Shown: positions 8,519 through 19,893 of the stretch, one piece after another | Position numbering within the stretch: the first letter of the stretch is position 1 | How the letters are laid out: the number at the start of each line of letters is the position of its first letter | Origin: Cycas panzhihuaensis | Taxonomy: Eukaryota > Cycadophyta | Direction: 5' to 3' | DNA length: 64,000 nucleotides | Assembly: GCA_023213395.1 (NCBI GenBank) | Contig: CM041465.1 | Location: forward strand, 100,137,741 to 100,201,740 | Made by a program: the position numbers and the translations under genes | The notes under the pieces: generated by a model | What the model was told of the DNA's origin: nothing | Database searches by the model: none | The model's input: only the letters and a program-made list of their open reading frames with translations

Positions 8519-9470
8519 ATGTCTTCACAATTCAAGCAAAATGTGAACGCATTCTAAAAGGGAAAGAAAATTGGGACATGTGGTTCATCGTGTCGAAATG
8601 CCGCAAAGTATGAAGGTCTATGGAGAGATCACTTACAACCTACACCACCTATTTCTGACTACCACAATCGCTTCGCAGAGGTGCTCCAACCGCTCCCATC
8701 AAGCCGTAGCTAAACGCCAATGGGAACTTGATGATGATAAAATCCGCGGGGATCTTGCTTGTCACCGATTATTCCTCGCATAATCTCATTGATGAAGTCA
8801 GTACATGATATAGCATGGAAAGTTCTTGAAGTTCTTAAGAAGAACTTTGACACTAAATCGAGACTTAGAATTTGTTCACTTAGTGTCAAGATGAACAAAT
8901 TGAAAATGCAAAAGGACATGCAAGTGAGACAATCAATCTCCTTCGTCCAATCAAGCAAGCCATTGATAAAGATTTTAAAACTTAATGCATTACATGGGCT
9001 TTCTTGATTCAACATGTCTCCATATCCGTGATTATAAAATCTATTGGGGAGTCTTCAATCCGGTGGAACTTTAAAGACCCTAAACTTTGAGGATCTTCCG
9101 ATAAGTTCATTGAATTTGATAAGACCTTTGATACCAACTTTGCCACTACATCAGATCCAATTGATGCTGCTTTTGAAGTGGAAGAAGATCTTTGTTACAC
9201 CAAAAATCAAGGTCAATACTCTCGTAGAGGTGGTAATTCCCGAGGAAGAGGAAGAGGTAGACAACAAGGACAACGTCCTCTTAGTCAACAGGCTCCTCAA
9301 TTCTAACAAAAACAGTCTCAAGGCCAAGGGCAAAATAATCAACCTGGACCTAGATCCAGTAATCAGAGACAATCCAGCCAGTCTAATACTTGGACTGGAA
9401 ATCAAACAATCGTGTGCCAAAGGTGTAATAGAAGAGGACATTATGCCAAAAATTGCGTAATCCGCCACCA
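8519..9470 (+). pseudogene. Copia-1 gag, frameshifted
   Basis: The probable start is the ATG at 8519 (MSSQFKQNVN). Copia gag features follow: an ENWDMW-like block near 8565 in a shifted frame, EVLKKNFDTKSRLR near 8830, and an RG/Q-rich stretch (SRGRGRGRQQGQ) near 9240. A perfect zinc knuckle CX2CX4HX4C (CQRCNRRGHYAKNC) lies at 9415-9456. Gag packages the element RNA in cytoplasmic particles, and the knuckle binds that RNA. The reading frame changes several times and stops interrupt it. Confidence 0.85.
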
Positions 9471-10070
9471 ACAACTACCAAGTTATCAACAAATACCATG
9501 GTGCACATAATGTTGATAATACTTCTTTTGAAGATGCTTTTGGTGGAATGCAATTTGCTCATGCACACCTTCAAAGAATTGGGACAACTTCATCAAATGT
9601 TGTTGATAGATCCACTAAGTATATTGAGGCTCATTGTGGCTATGCTTATTCACTTTTGCCTTCACCACTTGGAGTTGCAAATAGTGCTACCTCAAATACT
9701 TCATCGTGGATCATGGATATCGGAGCAACACAACACATGACTTGTCATCGCCAGCTCTTTCAAGATTTTGACTCAAGTTCGTGGTGTTGTACACATGGTC
9801 GACAAATCATCTCACCATCGAAGGACTTGGAACAGTTTGCACAAACTCCAGTGCCTTCCAGATTTTACACTTGTTGATGTTTTATATATTCTCGCTCTGG
9901 CGTAATCGCCTCCCCGCCCACCCTTGTCTCTCGTGGATTTGATCCGAGTGTAACCGCAAACAATCAAACTCTCTCGTGTCATTCACCCTCCTTCAAATGC
10001 CGTGGTTATGACCCAATTCTTGATGGTAAACTTTTCCGCCTAACCGGCTCACCATCCTCCTCAAGTCAAC
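9471..10070 (+). pseudogene. Copia-1 protease region
   Basis: The active-site block reads SSWIMDIGATQHMTCH at about 9701-9748. The normal copia motif is D-S-G-A, so Ser is replaced by Ile here (AGC/TCC to ATC). The catalytic Asp (9716-9718) is kept. The following 300 bp are frameshifted, and only fragments of the domain can be read. The protease would cut the Gag-Pol polyprotein. Confidence 0.8.
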
Positions 10071-10071
10071 T

Positions 10072-10960
10072 ATGTTGATAATGAATTTGTTTTACCACAA
10101 CCACGACTCCTCAAAGTTGTCCCAAGCGACTCTATGGCATGCTCGTATGGGCCATATCAAAATTGATCGCTTAAGAGAACTACAAGACACTCTTCCTGGT
10201 TTGCCTAAGTTCTCCAAGCCCTTTAAATGTGAAGCATGTATTATTGCTAAATCTCAAAGACAACCCTTTCCTCGTAGTCGTGGAAATCTACCCAACCTTG
10301 CGCCTTGTACACTCGGATATATGCGGTCCTATGCCCATCCCTTCTATCAAATGTAAGTGGTACTATATTACTTTCATTGATGATTTTACCAAGAAAGTAT
10401 GGGTTGCTTTTCTTGCAAAGAAAGATGAAGCTTTTTCTATGTTTCAAGCTTTCAAGGCCCGCGTGGAAAATGAATCGATTCAAGATCAAAATACTCGTGG
10501 ATCGACAATGGTGGCGAGTACACATCCAATGAGTTTGAATCGTACCTACGTCAACGTGGAATCAAACATCAGACCATCACAGGTGTACACCCCAGCAAAA
10601 TGGAGTTGCCGAGCATATGAACAGGACCATCATGAATATGGCTCGTGCTATGCTGGTATATAAGAATGTCCCTATCTATCTTTGGGCTGAGGCTATCTGG
10701 ACTGATGTGTATTGCATCAACACTGTTAGTCCCTCCAAGCTCGGCCCCTCTCCACATGAAATGTGGTATGGACAAACCCCCTCTATCTCGCACTTCAGAA
10801 TTTTTGGCTCTACTTGTTATGCTCATATTTTGCAGGAACATAGAAATAAGCTCCAAGATAGAGCCATCAAAGGCATCTTTGTTAGATACCCTATGGACAA
10901 AAAGGATACAAGGTTTTATACCTTCGTAGCGCAAAATCATCATCACTAGAGATGTTATCT
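10072..10960 (+). pseudogene. Copia-1 integrase, frameshifted
   Basis: The GAG-pre-integrase zinc region reads LWHARMGH (10132) and CEACIIAKSQRQPF (10232-10275). The core follows: HSDICGPM (first Asp, 10310), FIDDFTKKVWV, then in a second frame DNGGEYTSNEFE (second Asp, about 10505). In a third frame come QQNGVAEHMNRT (catalytic Glu, about 10600), YLWAEA and FGSTCYAHI. All three catalytic residues survive, but never in one frame. The breaks are mainly one-base indels. Confidence 0.88.
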
Positions 10961-11479
10961 TTGCAGAGATCAAGATCAATTACTCGACTTGACTCCAAGA
11001 CGCCTGCATGTCGATTTAGTGATGCTACCGGATTTGATGTCCAGATCCCAGAATTTAGGGGAGATGTCAACAGATGCTTAAAATCTTGGAATCGACAATA
11101 GAGCCTCGGAGGATACAAGTCGTGACTCCAATCCAATGTGTACACATCCAAAGACCATCATTTGTGAATGACCAAGTTGACAAAGGCAAAGCCATAGCAA
11201 AAGGATCATCTTCTCCAACATCCGTGGTCGCCCATCTTCTCCAAAGATCGCCAACTTCCTCCGTGCAAATATTTCACATGATCCTTTTCGTGATCAAAAC
11301 GAAGACCAAGAGGTTGTGGAAATGAAAACCTCATTCCCAACTCGAGGTTTTCGTGAAGCCTACCACACAAGGACATGCGACCGGATGAGGTAGGCAAACC
11401 GGCACTAGAAGTGCCCATAGAGCAAGGATGCATGAATCACTTTCCGTTGAGCTTGAACCACAGAATCGCATCTTGCTCT
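10961..11479 (+). other. Copia-1 integrase-RT connector
   Basis: About 500 bp of low-complexity, Ser/Pro-rich coding remnants in several frames. It is the usual poorly conserved linker before RT. No separate gene is seen. Confidence 0.6.
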
Positions 11480-12235
11480 TAATGAAGAGCCCCTAACGTA
11501 CCAAGAAGTCAGAAGCATGCCTTGGAGAAATGCCATGAATGAAGAGTATCAATCTCTGATTAAGAACGGTACATGGGAGCTTGTTGATCTACCACTTGGA
11601 AGAAAGGTAGTTCAAAATAAATGGGTGTTCAAAACAAGTATAGATCGATGGCACCCTAGAAAACACAAGGCGAGGTTGGTAGCAAAAGGATTCACGCAAA
11701 GGGAAGGCATTGACTACATCAAATCTTTGCTCCTACAACCAAGTGGCCTACAATCGAACTCTAATAGCCTTGGTCGCTCAACAGGGGTTGGAAAATCCAC
11801 CAACTCGATGTTAAGACCGCATTTCAATGGGGACCTTAAAGAAGAAATTTACATGGCTCACCTAAGGATACGAGATCGGTCGTGAGTATAAAGTTTGTAG
11901 GCTCAAAAAGTCCTTATACTACCTAAAGCAAGCCCCTTGTGCTTGGTTTACCAAGTTGTCTCGAAAGAATGAGGCAACTTGGATATGAGGTTTGTGACTA
12001 TCAAGATATTGATGCAACATTATTCATCAAGCGCCAAAATGATAAAGTCACTTACCTCTTAATCTTTGTGGATGACATGCTCATAACGGGAATAGTGAAT
12101 GTGTAATCACCAAAGAAGAAGGACCTTGCTAAAACTTTTGAATTGTCTGACCTCGGGTTGATGAAATATTACTTGGGAATTGAAGTAACTCAAAAGGATG
12201 GCAAAATCTTTCTCTCTAAAGCATAATATATCAAC
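11480..12235 (+). pseudogene. Copia-1 reverse transcriptase, frameshifted
   Basis: It starts with WRNAMNEEYQSL and NGTWELVDLP, then KWVFKTSIDR and KARLVAKGFTQREGIDY (11517-11730). The catalytic box FVDDM is at about 12066-12080, followed by LGIEVTQKDGKIFLS. These are the conserved copia RT blocks in order. Two stops and several frameshifts separate them. RT would copy the genomic RNA into cDNA inside the particle. Confidence 0.88.
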
Positions 12236-12950
12236 GATCTTCTGACAAAGTTTCGCTTGGAAGGTGCTCGACCGGTGGATACACCTATGGAGCCTAATAT
12301 TAAGCTCTCGGTTGATGGAGACAATAGGGAGGCAGACGCAACACTCTAGGGGCAACTTGTAGGTAGTCTCGTCTATACTACCAACACAAGGCCAGATATT
12401 GCACACTCTTCGGCATTCTTGCAAGATTCATGACAAATCCTAAGCGTAATCATTGGCAAGTCGCACACGAGTGTTGAGGTACCTAAAGACGACTAGCAAA
12501 TATGGTCATTGTATGAACCCAATGCATTTAAACTTTATGCATACACGCACTTAGACTTTCACGAGATAAAGACATGGGAAGATCTACGTCTGGTATGTAA
12601 CATTTCTTGAACAAAGACCACTATCATGGAGATCCGCACAAGAAAGATAGTTGCGCACTAACTCAAGCCGAGTACATTCACGCTTCGAGACAAGCAAGGA
12701 GGTGATATGGCTTAGAAAATTGTTGAATACATTAAATGCCACCCAAACAAGTTCTACTAGCTTACATGTAGATAATCAATCTACAATCCAGATGGCTAAA
12801 AATCCCAGATTTCATGATCGTACCAAACATATAAGTACAAAAGTCCACGATTAGAGAACTAGTTCATGATGGCACAATTCAATTGGAGTATCGCCCCACA
12901 GCAGATCAAGTGGCCGATATCTTCACCAAACCATCAAGAGGGTGAAGTTT
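12236..12950 (+). pseudogene. Copia-1 RNase H and pol end
   Basis: Readable blocks are LVGSLVYTTNTRPDIAH (12358), WLRKLLNTLNA (12709) and LHVDNQSTIQMAKNPRFHDR (12760-12820). The near C-terminal signature ADQVADIFTKP ends about 12930. The Asp in HVDNQS is the expected catalytic residue. Short frameshifts occur near 12420-12480 and 12640. Confidence 0.85.
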
Positions 12951-13030
12951 GAACAGCTCCGAAAGTAACTCACCTTTAGGGCCTCCATCTCGATCGATTG
13001 AAGGAGATGACAATAGGACCATCATACTGC

Positions 13031-13126
13031 CTCATTCGTGAAAACCCCTTGTGGGCGGAAGGACAAGAGTAAGTCTCGCCTATCCCATTCGTGAAAACCC
13101 CATGTGGGCGAAAGGATAAGGGTTGT
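13031..13126. repeat. Two 53-bp tandem units in Copia-1 3' UTR
   Basis: CATTCGTGAAAACCCC-TGTGGGCG occurs at 13033 and 13086 in register. The rest of 12951-13397 shows no coding signal. Confidence 0.75.
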
Positions 13127-13397
13127 ATCATTTTGGAAAATCGGAACTGTGAAACCCAAAAGGGCATGGGGATGACCAAATGGTATATGGAGACTCAAGA
13201 GATTTCAGCTACAAAATTTATTGTCTCGATTGGCTATCCGCTACATTTAAAGAGTCGCCTGAGCCAAGTTAGTAGATTAGAAAATTTGTGGGTTTTCTTC
13301 CCACGAGGGTTTCCATAAAAGTATCATACTAGTTTGCTTTGTAAGAGGCTCAAATGAAGACCTCATAGGATAGAATAAAATAGAATGAAATGACCTT

Positions 13398-13413
13398 CTA
13401 CCATTAAGGAGAT
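13398..13413 (+). other. Polypurine tract of Copia-1 (weak)
   Basis: ATTAAGGAGAT abuts the 3' LTR. The purine run is short, but it is in the correct place. Confidence 0.55.
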
Positions 13414-13710
13414 TGAAAAGGGTTAATGACATAAGGTCATTACATTAGTTGATTATTTCGAAAAGGGTCTTAAGTGAACTTTAAATTAGATCACTTAAGT
13501 GAAATGCACTTTCATGTGCATTATGTGTAATTTCATTTCACCTAACCCAAATGCTCCCTCTCTCAATATAAAAGTAAAGCTCAATGGAGGAGATTCCTTC
13601 TTTACCTCCCCATTTTGTGAGAGCTACTTTCTTTCTCTCAAGTCTCTCTTGCTCCCATGTTTGCCTTTGTGTTTAGTGCATGGAGATGAAGGATAGATCC
13701 ACTCTTTTCA
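13414..13710 (+). repeat. 3' LTR of Copia-1
   Basis: It is a copy of 6181-6478 with A to G near position 22 and one A less in a run. It is followed by CATTG. Confidence 0.95.
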
Positions 13711-13715
13711 CATTG
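13711..13715. repeat. Target site duplication of Copia-1, right copy
   Basis: CATTG, identical to 6176-6180. Confidence 0.95.
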
Positions 13716-14272
13716 TCAGTGATTAGGATGTTTGAAATCCCAAAACGGCAAATGATGTGCTGGTAAATAAATGTGACTACGGTTTTACTAGGAGTAGTGA
13801 TCAAGGGGATGGCCTCTACCTATTTAATGAAATACTCCATGGCAGTCAAGATGAACTTGTGTTGCGATGACGAAGGTGGGGAGATAGCCCTAATGAGGTC
13901 GAGTCCCCACTGAGAAAAAGGCCATGGTGAAACAATAGGGTACAGGGCCTCAGAAGGCACATGGGAGATGTTGGCATGTTCTTGACATCGTCGACATCTC
14001 AAAGCAAAGGCGTGAGCATCCTTGAAAAGGGACAGCCAGAAATAACCCATGTGAAGGATCCTTTAAGCCATAGACTGGCCCCCAAAGTGACCTCCACAAA
14101 TACCATGGTGGCATTTGCAGAGTACTTGGTCAGCTTAGTCAGCAGTGACGTAGCGGAGGAGGATCCCATTAAAGGACCTCTTGTACAATACCTCATCCAT
14201 GAGGAGGTATTGCCTGGCAGAAGTCCGGATGTGAGATCTAACTTTACTGCTAGCATTGGGGCGGTATTGCTA
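13711..14272 (-). pseudogene. Integrase, N-terminal half (Gypsy-1)
   Basis: Reading down from about 14270, the translation gives YLLMDEVLYKRSF and then the HHCC zinc finger (CHHGICGGHFG ... CRRCQEHA). The core opens with WGLDLIRA (first catalytic Asp). The frame runs through ILITDN, the second Asp, at the Copia-1 breakpoint. Two TAG codons interrupt it (one after QSMA, one after MEYFIK, the latter a Trp position). Gypsy RNase H leads straight into this domain, with no aRNH between them. Confidence 0.92.
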
Positions 14273-14779
14273 CTATGTGAGATACTGCACTATATCACCA
14301 TACCACTCATTATCAATGAGTGGATGGGGAGAGATGCCCTGAATCATCAAGATAGATTCATCAGGGAGAGAGTCATCAACGGGGGCATCAAAGGAGTTAG
14401 GGATAGGGGCATCTGCGAGCTGCTCAACCACTACCATTCCCTTCTTTGATTTCTGGTTAACGATATGGAGGTCAAATTCTTGAACCAGGACGTCCCACCA
14501 ACCAGCCCTACCTGTCAAATTCGAATGAGTGAGTAGGTATCGCAAGGGATCAGATTGAACGATCACCTGGGTGGTGTTGCCAAGCAAGTAGTGTCTGAAC
14601 TTTTTGGTTGCATGGACCAAGGAGAGGCACTCCTTCTCAGCAGGAGAATAGTTAAGTTCAGCAGCCACGAGGGTGTGGCTGATGAAATATATAGCTCCCT
14701 CAGTTCTTGAGTCATCCTCCTGAGCTAACATAGCACCCAAGGACTCATCAGTTACCGAGGTGTACAGGATGAAGGGCCT
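14273..14779 (-). pseudogene. Gypsy-type RNase H (Gypsy-1)
   Basis: It opens with FILYTSVTDESLGAMLAQ, then has [37 protein letters not shown] and VIVQSDPLRYLL. The first motif has TSVTDES in place of the usual TDASD, a known tendency of Tat elements, whose own RNase H is often degenerate and backed up by an aRNH. The frame is open for 241 codons together with the RT thumb, the longest intact stretch in the element. It ends WYGDIVQYLT just before integrase. Confidence 0.9.
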
Positions 14780-15660
14780 ATCGAATCGAGGAGGCGCCAG
14801 CATAGGAGCAGAAGGGAGGGCTTCCTTAAGTCCTTCGAAGGCCTTTTGGGTCTTGTCAGACCAAGTAAAAGGAGCTCCCTTCTTCAATAGGTTTGTGAGG
14901 GGTTTAGCGCTTACAGCGAAGTCCAATAAGAAGCACCTAAGAAAATTGAGCCTTCCTAGATATGACTTCATCTGTTGTTGGGTTCTAGGCTGCAGCATGT
15001 CAAGGATTTCCCTGACCTTATCAGGATCAATCTGAATTCCTTATTTGGACATAAGGAACCCAAGAAGTTTACCCAAGGTAATGGCAAATAGCAGATTTAG
15101 ACTGATGTGATACTTGCGGCATCGTGAGAAGATGGCACGCAAGTTAGATGGATGATGGGCCCTGACACAGGAGAGACCCATCATATCATCCATAAAGACC
15201 TCTAATGTGTTATTAATGAGGTCGTGGAAGATGAAATGCATGGCTCTTTGGTAAGTAACACCTACATTCTTAAGGCCAAAGGGCATTGCCTTGTAGGTAA
15301 AGGTACCCCAAGGTGTAGTGAAGGTCGTCTTGTGGCAGTCTTTAGGAGAAATCTGAATTTGATTATAGCTAGAGAAGCTATCCATTAAAGACATAACTTC
15401 AAATCTAGCAATGCAATCAATAATTTGATCGATAAAGAGGAGTGGGAAGTTGTCCTTAGGACAAGCATTGTTGATGTCACGGAAATCGACACATATACAA
15501 ATTGCCCCATTCTTTTTAGCAACAGGGACAATATTAGAGACCCATTTAGGGTAGTTAATGGAAGTAATAAGCCCAACATTTAGAAGCTTCTCAACCTCCA
15601 TCTTGATGGTGGCTGAGAGCTTCAGGTAAAGGGGATGTTACTTCTGGCACACAGGGCGGG
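14780..15660 (-). pseudogene. Reverse transcriptase (Gypsy-1)
   Basis: Palm blocks in order are VSNIVPVAKKNGAICICVDF, INNACPKDNFPL, LMDSFSSYNQIQI (first Asp), TFTYKAMPFGLKN and EVFMDDMM (the two catalytic Asp, about 15180-15200). SRCRKYHISLN and the thumb GRLNFLRCFLLD follow. A 186-codon ORF (15041-15601) covers most of the palm. Single TAG/TAA codons interrupt it at 15040 and 15640. Motifs match the Tat/Ogre branch of Ty3/gypsy. Confidence 0.93.
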
Positions 15661-16645
15661 TGCTAGGAATGGTGGTGAGGTTATGAGTGACAATGGAGAG
15701 GTCAATTCCCTTCATGTCAGCATAATCCCACGTGAAGACGTCCTAAAACTCCTGGAACACAAGGGAGTACTCCCTTACCTCATCAGGAGAACATTCCAAC
15801 CTGACCTTAATAACCTTGTTGGGGGTCAAGACTACGTCTTGAGTTTCCCCCATGTACATGGCATTGCCCTCCTCAAAGTGGAGAGGGGTAAGGTCAATAG
15901 GAGGAGGTGGAATAGGAGACAGAATCAGATCAGCAAGTGTGGATCCAACCACAAGGATCTTCTAGTGACTAAGCCTATGGTGGCCAGAAGGCAAGTTAGG
16001 CGCAAAGCCCACTAGGTGCTCAAGTAGGGCTTCATCATCCTTGAAGTAATCCACCCCATGGATGACCTTACTTCAAGTAGAGGAAGTAGTAGAGGGAGTG
16101 GAGGTAACAGGACCGTGATGGTCATCGGGTTGCTCAACTTCCTTGCGAGACTCTGAAGGAGAGTCAAAAAGAGGCTCCTTAGAAGGAGCGAAAGGCAGTT
16201 CTTCGAAGCCATCACCCACAGGGGGGTGATGAGGGAGAAGAACTAACAATGGGCGAGTCAACATGAGCGATGACATGTGATACATAGGAGTGGCTAGCCT
16301 CACTAATAAAAGAGGTGCTAGGTAGGGATCTAGAATGAGACGGGTGTGACCTACTAGTACAGAGGAAAGAGACGGGGTAAAGACAATCCTCGTCCTCATC
16401 GTGTGACTCGTTGTCACTAAATGAAGCAAGGTATCTGTAGATCCCAATGCTAATAGGGGCAAACTACGTAAGACTAGGGGAAGAAGATGTGGGATCTTCT
16501 TCAGATGGATTAGGTATGCCAATACAGTAAGCGGAGGCATGCGCAGAAGGACCTCGGTTTGCCGAATTGGTAGAATACATTTGTTTGGTGAGTGGGCATT
16601 CGCGAAGAATCACTCTCATCCGCCCATCATGGACAAATTTAAGTT
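15661..16645 (-). pseudogene. Protease-RT connector (Gypsy-1)
   Basis: A Ser/Pro/Asp-rich, weakly conserved part of the polyprotein about 330 codons long. It contains DYFKDDEALLEHL and a block ending EVREYSLVFQEF that precedes RT. It is recognisable in Gypsy-3 (30831-31900) and Gypsy-4 (51021-51975). No domain is known to me. Confidence 0.7.
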
Positions 16646-17180
16646 GTCCCTAAAGAGTCAAGTACACGGCTCCCATTTGGTTGAGCCATGGATGACTTAG
16701 AAGGAGGTTGTAGTCGACGTCGACGTCGAGGACTACAACATCAGAAAGAATAGTCTTACCCTCAAGGGTGAGCGGAATCACGATAGATCCCAAAGGGGTC
16801 TTCTCGCTACCGTCATAACTTTGGCATTGCCATGGAATAGGCTCTAAGGTGGAGATACCAAGCTTTTGCATGACCCATAAGGGTATGGCATTCATGGAAG
16901 AACCATTGTCGATAACAGTCCTTTGAAGGGTACAATCAAGAGTATCAATAGTGATAGTGAATGGGAAGTTCCACTGACGTTCCCTTTCACCGGCAGGAGG
17001 AAGGTCCTTAGGATCAAACGAAATAACAGGTCTGCGAATTTGGGTAATGCCCAAAGTGTGGACAAGCGTGTCATTCGATCCTAAAGCTTCCAGGAGGAGG
17101 GCCCGTTGCTTGGGATAACTCCTCAAAACGTCCATCAAGGACATTCCTACGGCAATAGTATGAAGCTCGTCCACGATGGA
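16646..17180 (-). pseudogene. Aspartic protease (Gypsy-1)
   Basis: A 174-codon open stretch. The active site reads VIDNGSSMNAIP (Asp codon at about 16908), as in Tat proteases with DNGSS for the more common DTGSS. LGISTLEPIPWQCQSYDG and VDYNLLLSHPWL follow, a typical retropepsin C-terminal half. Upstream, HTIAVGMSLMDVLRS links it to gag. It would release Gag and Pol products. This is the best preserved protease of the three readable copies, since Gypsy-3 and Gypsy-4 have Asn in place of the Asp. Confidence 0.9.
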
Positions 17181-19776
17181 TAAGGGCTTACCCTTTGCGG
17201 TAGGCTAGGTAAGTGCCCTTCGAAAATCATAATGACCCAGGCACACAGGAATGGCCTTGGGGAAGAGAGGTATTTCCGAAGGAGGGTTCTTTGTAAGCGA
17301 GTCAGAAGGAGTAGAAGAAGAAGCACCTGCTACTTCCTTGGTAGCCTAAGACCACGTAAGGGCATAAGAAGGAGTCACCTCAAGCAACTGGATCACCTTC
17401 TTCCCCTTATTCCGGGGCTGTGAAGGTGATGGGGTACGATGGCTAGGGGAACGAGAGGAAGAGGACGAGTGTTGGGTACCCTTCCCTTTGTCTTGGAAAG
17501 GACAGGAATTAGGCGATCTTCCTCAGTTTCAGTTATTCTTAGTTTGGGTGTTACGATCGTATTCCCCATGTTTAGGGAATGGATCCTTATGAACTGGTTA
17601 GTCCAAATTAGGCCTTGAGGCCCATTTAGGGGAAGAGTCATATCGGGGGGCATCCTTAGGATGCTAGGCCCTGCAATGCGAGTCATCGTGAAAGCACTCC
17701 CCATGAATGGAGCACCACTTCTTCTCAAGCGGGGGATCTGACCTTCTCGCTTGAGAGGACTGGCATTTCCATTCCTAGGGAGGGGAGCTTGAGTTGTTTG
17801 TTGGACTTGTTTATTGGATGTAGGGGATAAGGGAGCTTGAAGCTTGAGCTCCTTCATCGTACGCTCGAATGAGCATATGGCTAATGTGAGAGGGTCTAAG
17901 GTCCTCTCAGTTGGGTAAGAGGAAGGCTGGGTATGTTGTGGAGGTTTGGTATCTTTGGTTGAAGGTGGTGCCTCATGCCGCTGTGAGGGCTTAAGAGGTT
18001 TCTTGAGACTAGCTTAGATCTCAATACCCTCCAATGCCAAACACTTAGCGATCGCGGAGTCGCATGTGGTCGGCCCCCATTTTGAGGACTTCCACATGCA
18101 CTTCGGGACAAAGTACATTGACGAAGAGATCTCACTTCAACTCCTTGGGTAATGTTACCTTAGTGGAGTGAAGCAAGTCATGAAATCACCATACAAAGTC
18201 ACGATTCATTTCATCGTGACCTTATTTGAGCGAAAGGAGCGATTTCATTTTGCTCTCGAATGGACGGGATACATCAAAGTAGTTGATGAACTCATCTACC
18301 AATTGCTGGAATAAATAGATGGAGTGAGCAAGGAGATGGTAAAACCACTTAAGGGTGTCACCCTACAAGGATCGTAGGAACAATTTCATTAAAATGTAGT
18401 CGTAAGCCTAGTAATCAATGCATGCCATAGAAAAGCTACGCATATGCTCCGCTGGGTCTTGCGACGAACTTCTGTCGAATCTAGGAACTTCAGGAGGATG
18501 AGGCGGCAGATTGGTTCTTAATGCCTCAACGGACAAGGGTGTTGACCTATAATTCATGAAGGGGCATGTCCTTGCCTGGGCCATAGGGTCAACGAATAAC
18601 ATAGTAGGTAACGAGCAAGGAGCAGATGGGGGTGGCACACCCATCCCTCCTTGAGGAAATGCCCCCTGCTGGGAAGGGACTTGAGGATAAGTGCCTTAAA
18701 AGGGAGTCAGGTTCCCTTGTAAAGGAACGACAAAATGAATTGTGCTAGATGATGGAAAAGATAGATGCGGAACCGAGTTTTACCCATATGGGCCACCCGT
18801 AGGTGGGGCGACCCCATATGGGTGTAGCAGATCCACTCCAAGTTAGGAGGTGGCTTCCTCTACCTTACCCCCAATGTTGAGAAGTATACCCTGGGGTGAT
18901 GTAAAAGGAAGCACCAACATATTAGTTTTGAGGATGTGTGGGAGCGGGTCCCACATGGCTGATGGCTGAAGGGTTAGTAGGACCGACAGGCCTACTAGGA
19001 AAGGTATGTGCCACATTAAGGGATGGCACATTGGTTTAGCTAGGGTAGGGTATGCTAACCTTCAACTAAGGGAAAGACATACCGCGGGAAGGTCCTGAAA
19101 TACTAGGACCTTGATGAGGAACAGAAGGTGTAACATGTGTCCCCACAACCGAAAAAGGAAAGAAGCGGGACGCATGCGTAGGCACAAAGGGATTAGTTAT
19201 TACAGGAAGAGTAGATGAGGATGAGGCACGCAGGGGAGGAGCAGAAGAAGAAGAGGCTCCTCCACGAAGAGCATCCTCAAACCATCTAGGACACAGTTGG
19301 AGATGTGTCGCGCGGTGGCACTCGTTGAGAGCTTCAACTACATCGATAAGAGGGGTTCCTACATACTCATAAGAGGTAGTTGGGACCTTGAATGAAGTAG
19401 ATCCCTCAGGACGCTCCCCATAAGAGACACCAACTGAGCGGTAAGTCTCAAGAGGAAAGGATTCTTCTACCGCATGGGTAGAGGGATGGATGTTGAGCGG
19501 GTGATGTTGGTCACCCAAGTAGTAAAGGGGGTCATCACCCTCTTGGGTGGACCCCAGAATAGAGGAAGGAAAATCATAGGTTTCTAAAGTTGAGGTGTGG
19601 TAGGCCCAATCAGAAGAGTATCCTTCCATAGTCAAATCAGGATCTGACAAAGGAAGAGGGCGATACTCGGGGTCTACTAACAATGGAGGTAGACTGCACA
19701 AGCGACGAGAAAAACGTCGCATGTAAGGCCAGCCAACAATGTTAGGAAAAGGAAAGGGCGACAAAGGCACACGCAT
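17181..19776 (-). pseudogene. Gag (Gypsy-1)
   Basis: It starts at the ATG at 19776 (MRVPLSPF), about 90 bp after the PBS. The N-terminal 236 codons are open and Ser/Pro-rich. The retrotransposon gag core (18250-18560) reads DPAEHMRSFSMACIDYWAYD, LKWFYHLL and QQLVDEFINYFDVSRPFESK. A zinc-knuckle-like CSIHGECFHDDSHC lies at 17673-17714, followed by a basic region. Several TAG codons and frameshifts break it. Gag would form the particle and bind the RNA. Confidence 0.88.
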
Positions 19777-19870
19777 TGGGGGCTACCCAACAAAGAGATC
19801 GAAGTAGGAAAAGGACTACAAAGAGGTAGCAAAACCAATGGAAGAGAGTATAAACTAGCTCCCTTACTGG

Positions 19871-19893
19871 TTGGTCCCCAGTATGGTCACCAA
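19871..19893 (-). other. Primer binding site of Gypsy-1
   Basis: The minus strand reads TTGGTGACCATACTGGGGAC directly after the LTR end ...ATCCA. The ACCATACTGGGGACC core is kept at all four gypsy 5' LTRs. It resembles the TGGCGAC...TGGGGAC sites of plant Tat/Ogre elements, which are attributed to an arginine tRNA. I cannot confirm the tRNA. Confidence 0.8.

Larger units (their letters stand above)
6181..13710 (+). mobile_element. Copia-1, Ty1/copia LTR retrotransposon
   Basis: The element is complete by structure: 298- and 297-bp LTRs beginning TG and ending CA, a CATTG duplication, a PBS and the order gag, protease, integrase, RT, RNase H. The two LTRs differ by one substitution and one 1-bp indel, so insertion looks recent. 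The internal coding region is nevertheless cut into many frames by small indels and stops. It lies in the integrase gene of Gypsy-1. Confidence 0.95.

Noticed and set aside
13961-14449. 162-codon plus-strand ORF, with a similar 179-codon ORF at 29069-29608
   Set aside because: Both are mirror frames of the gypsy integrase zinc-finger region on the minus strand. They recur only because the elements are related.
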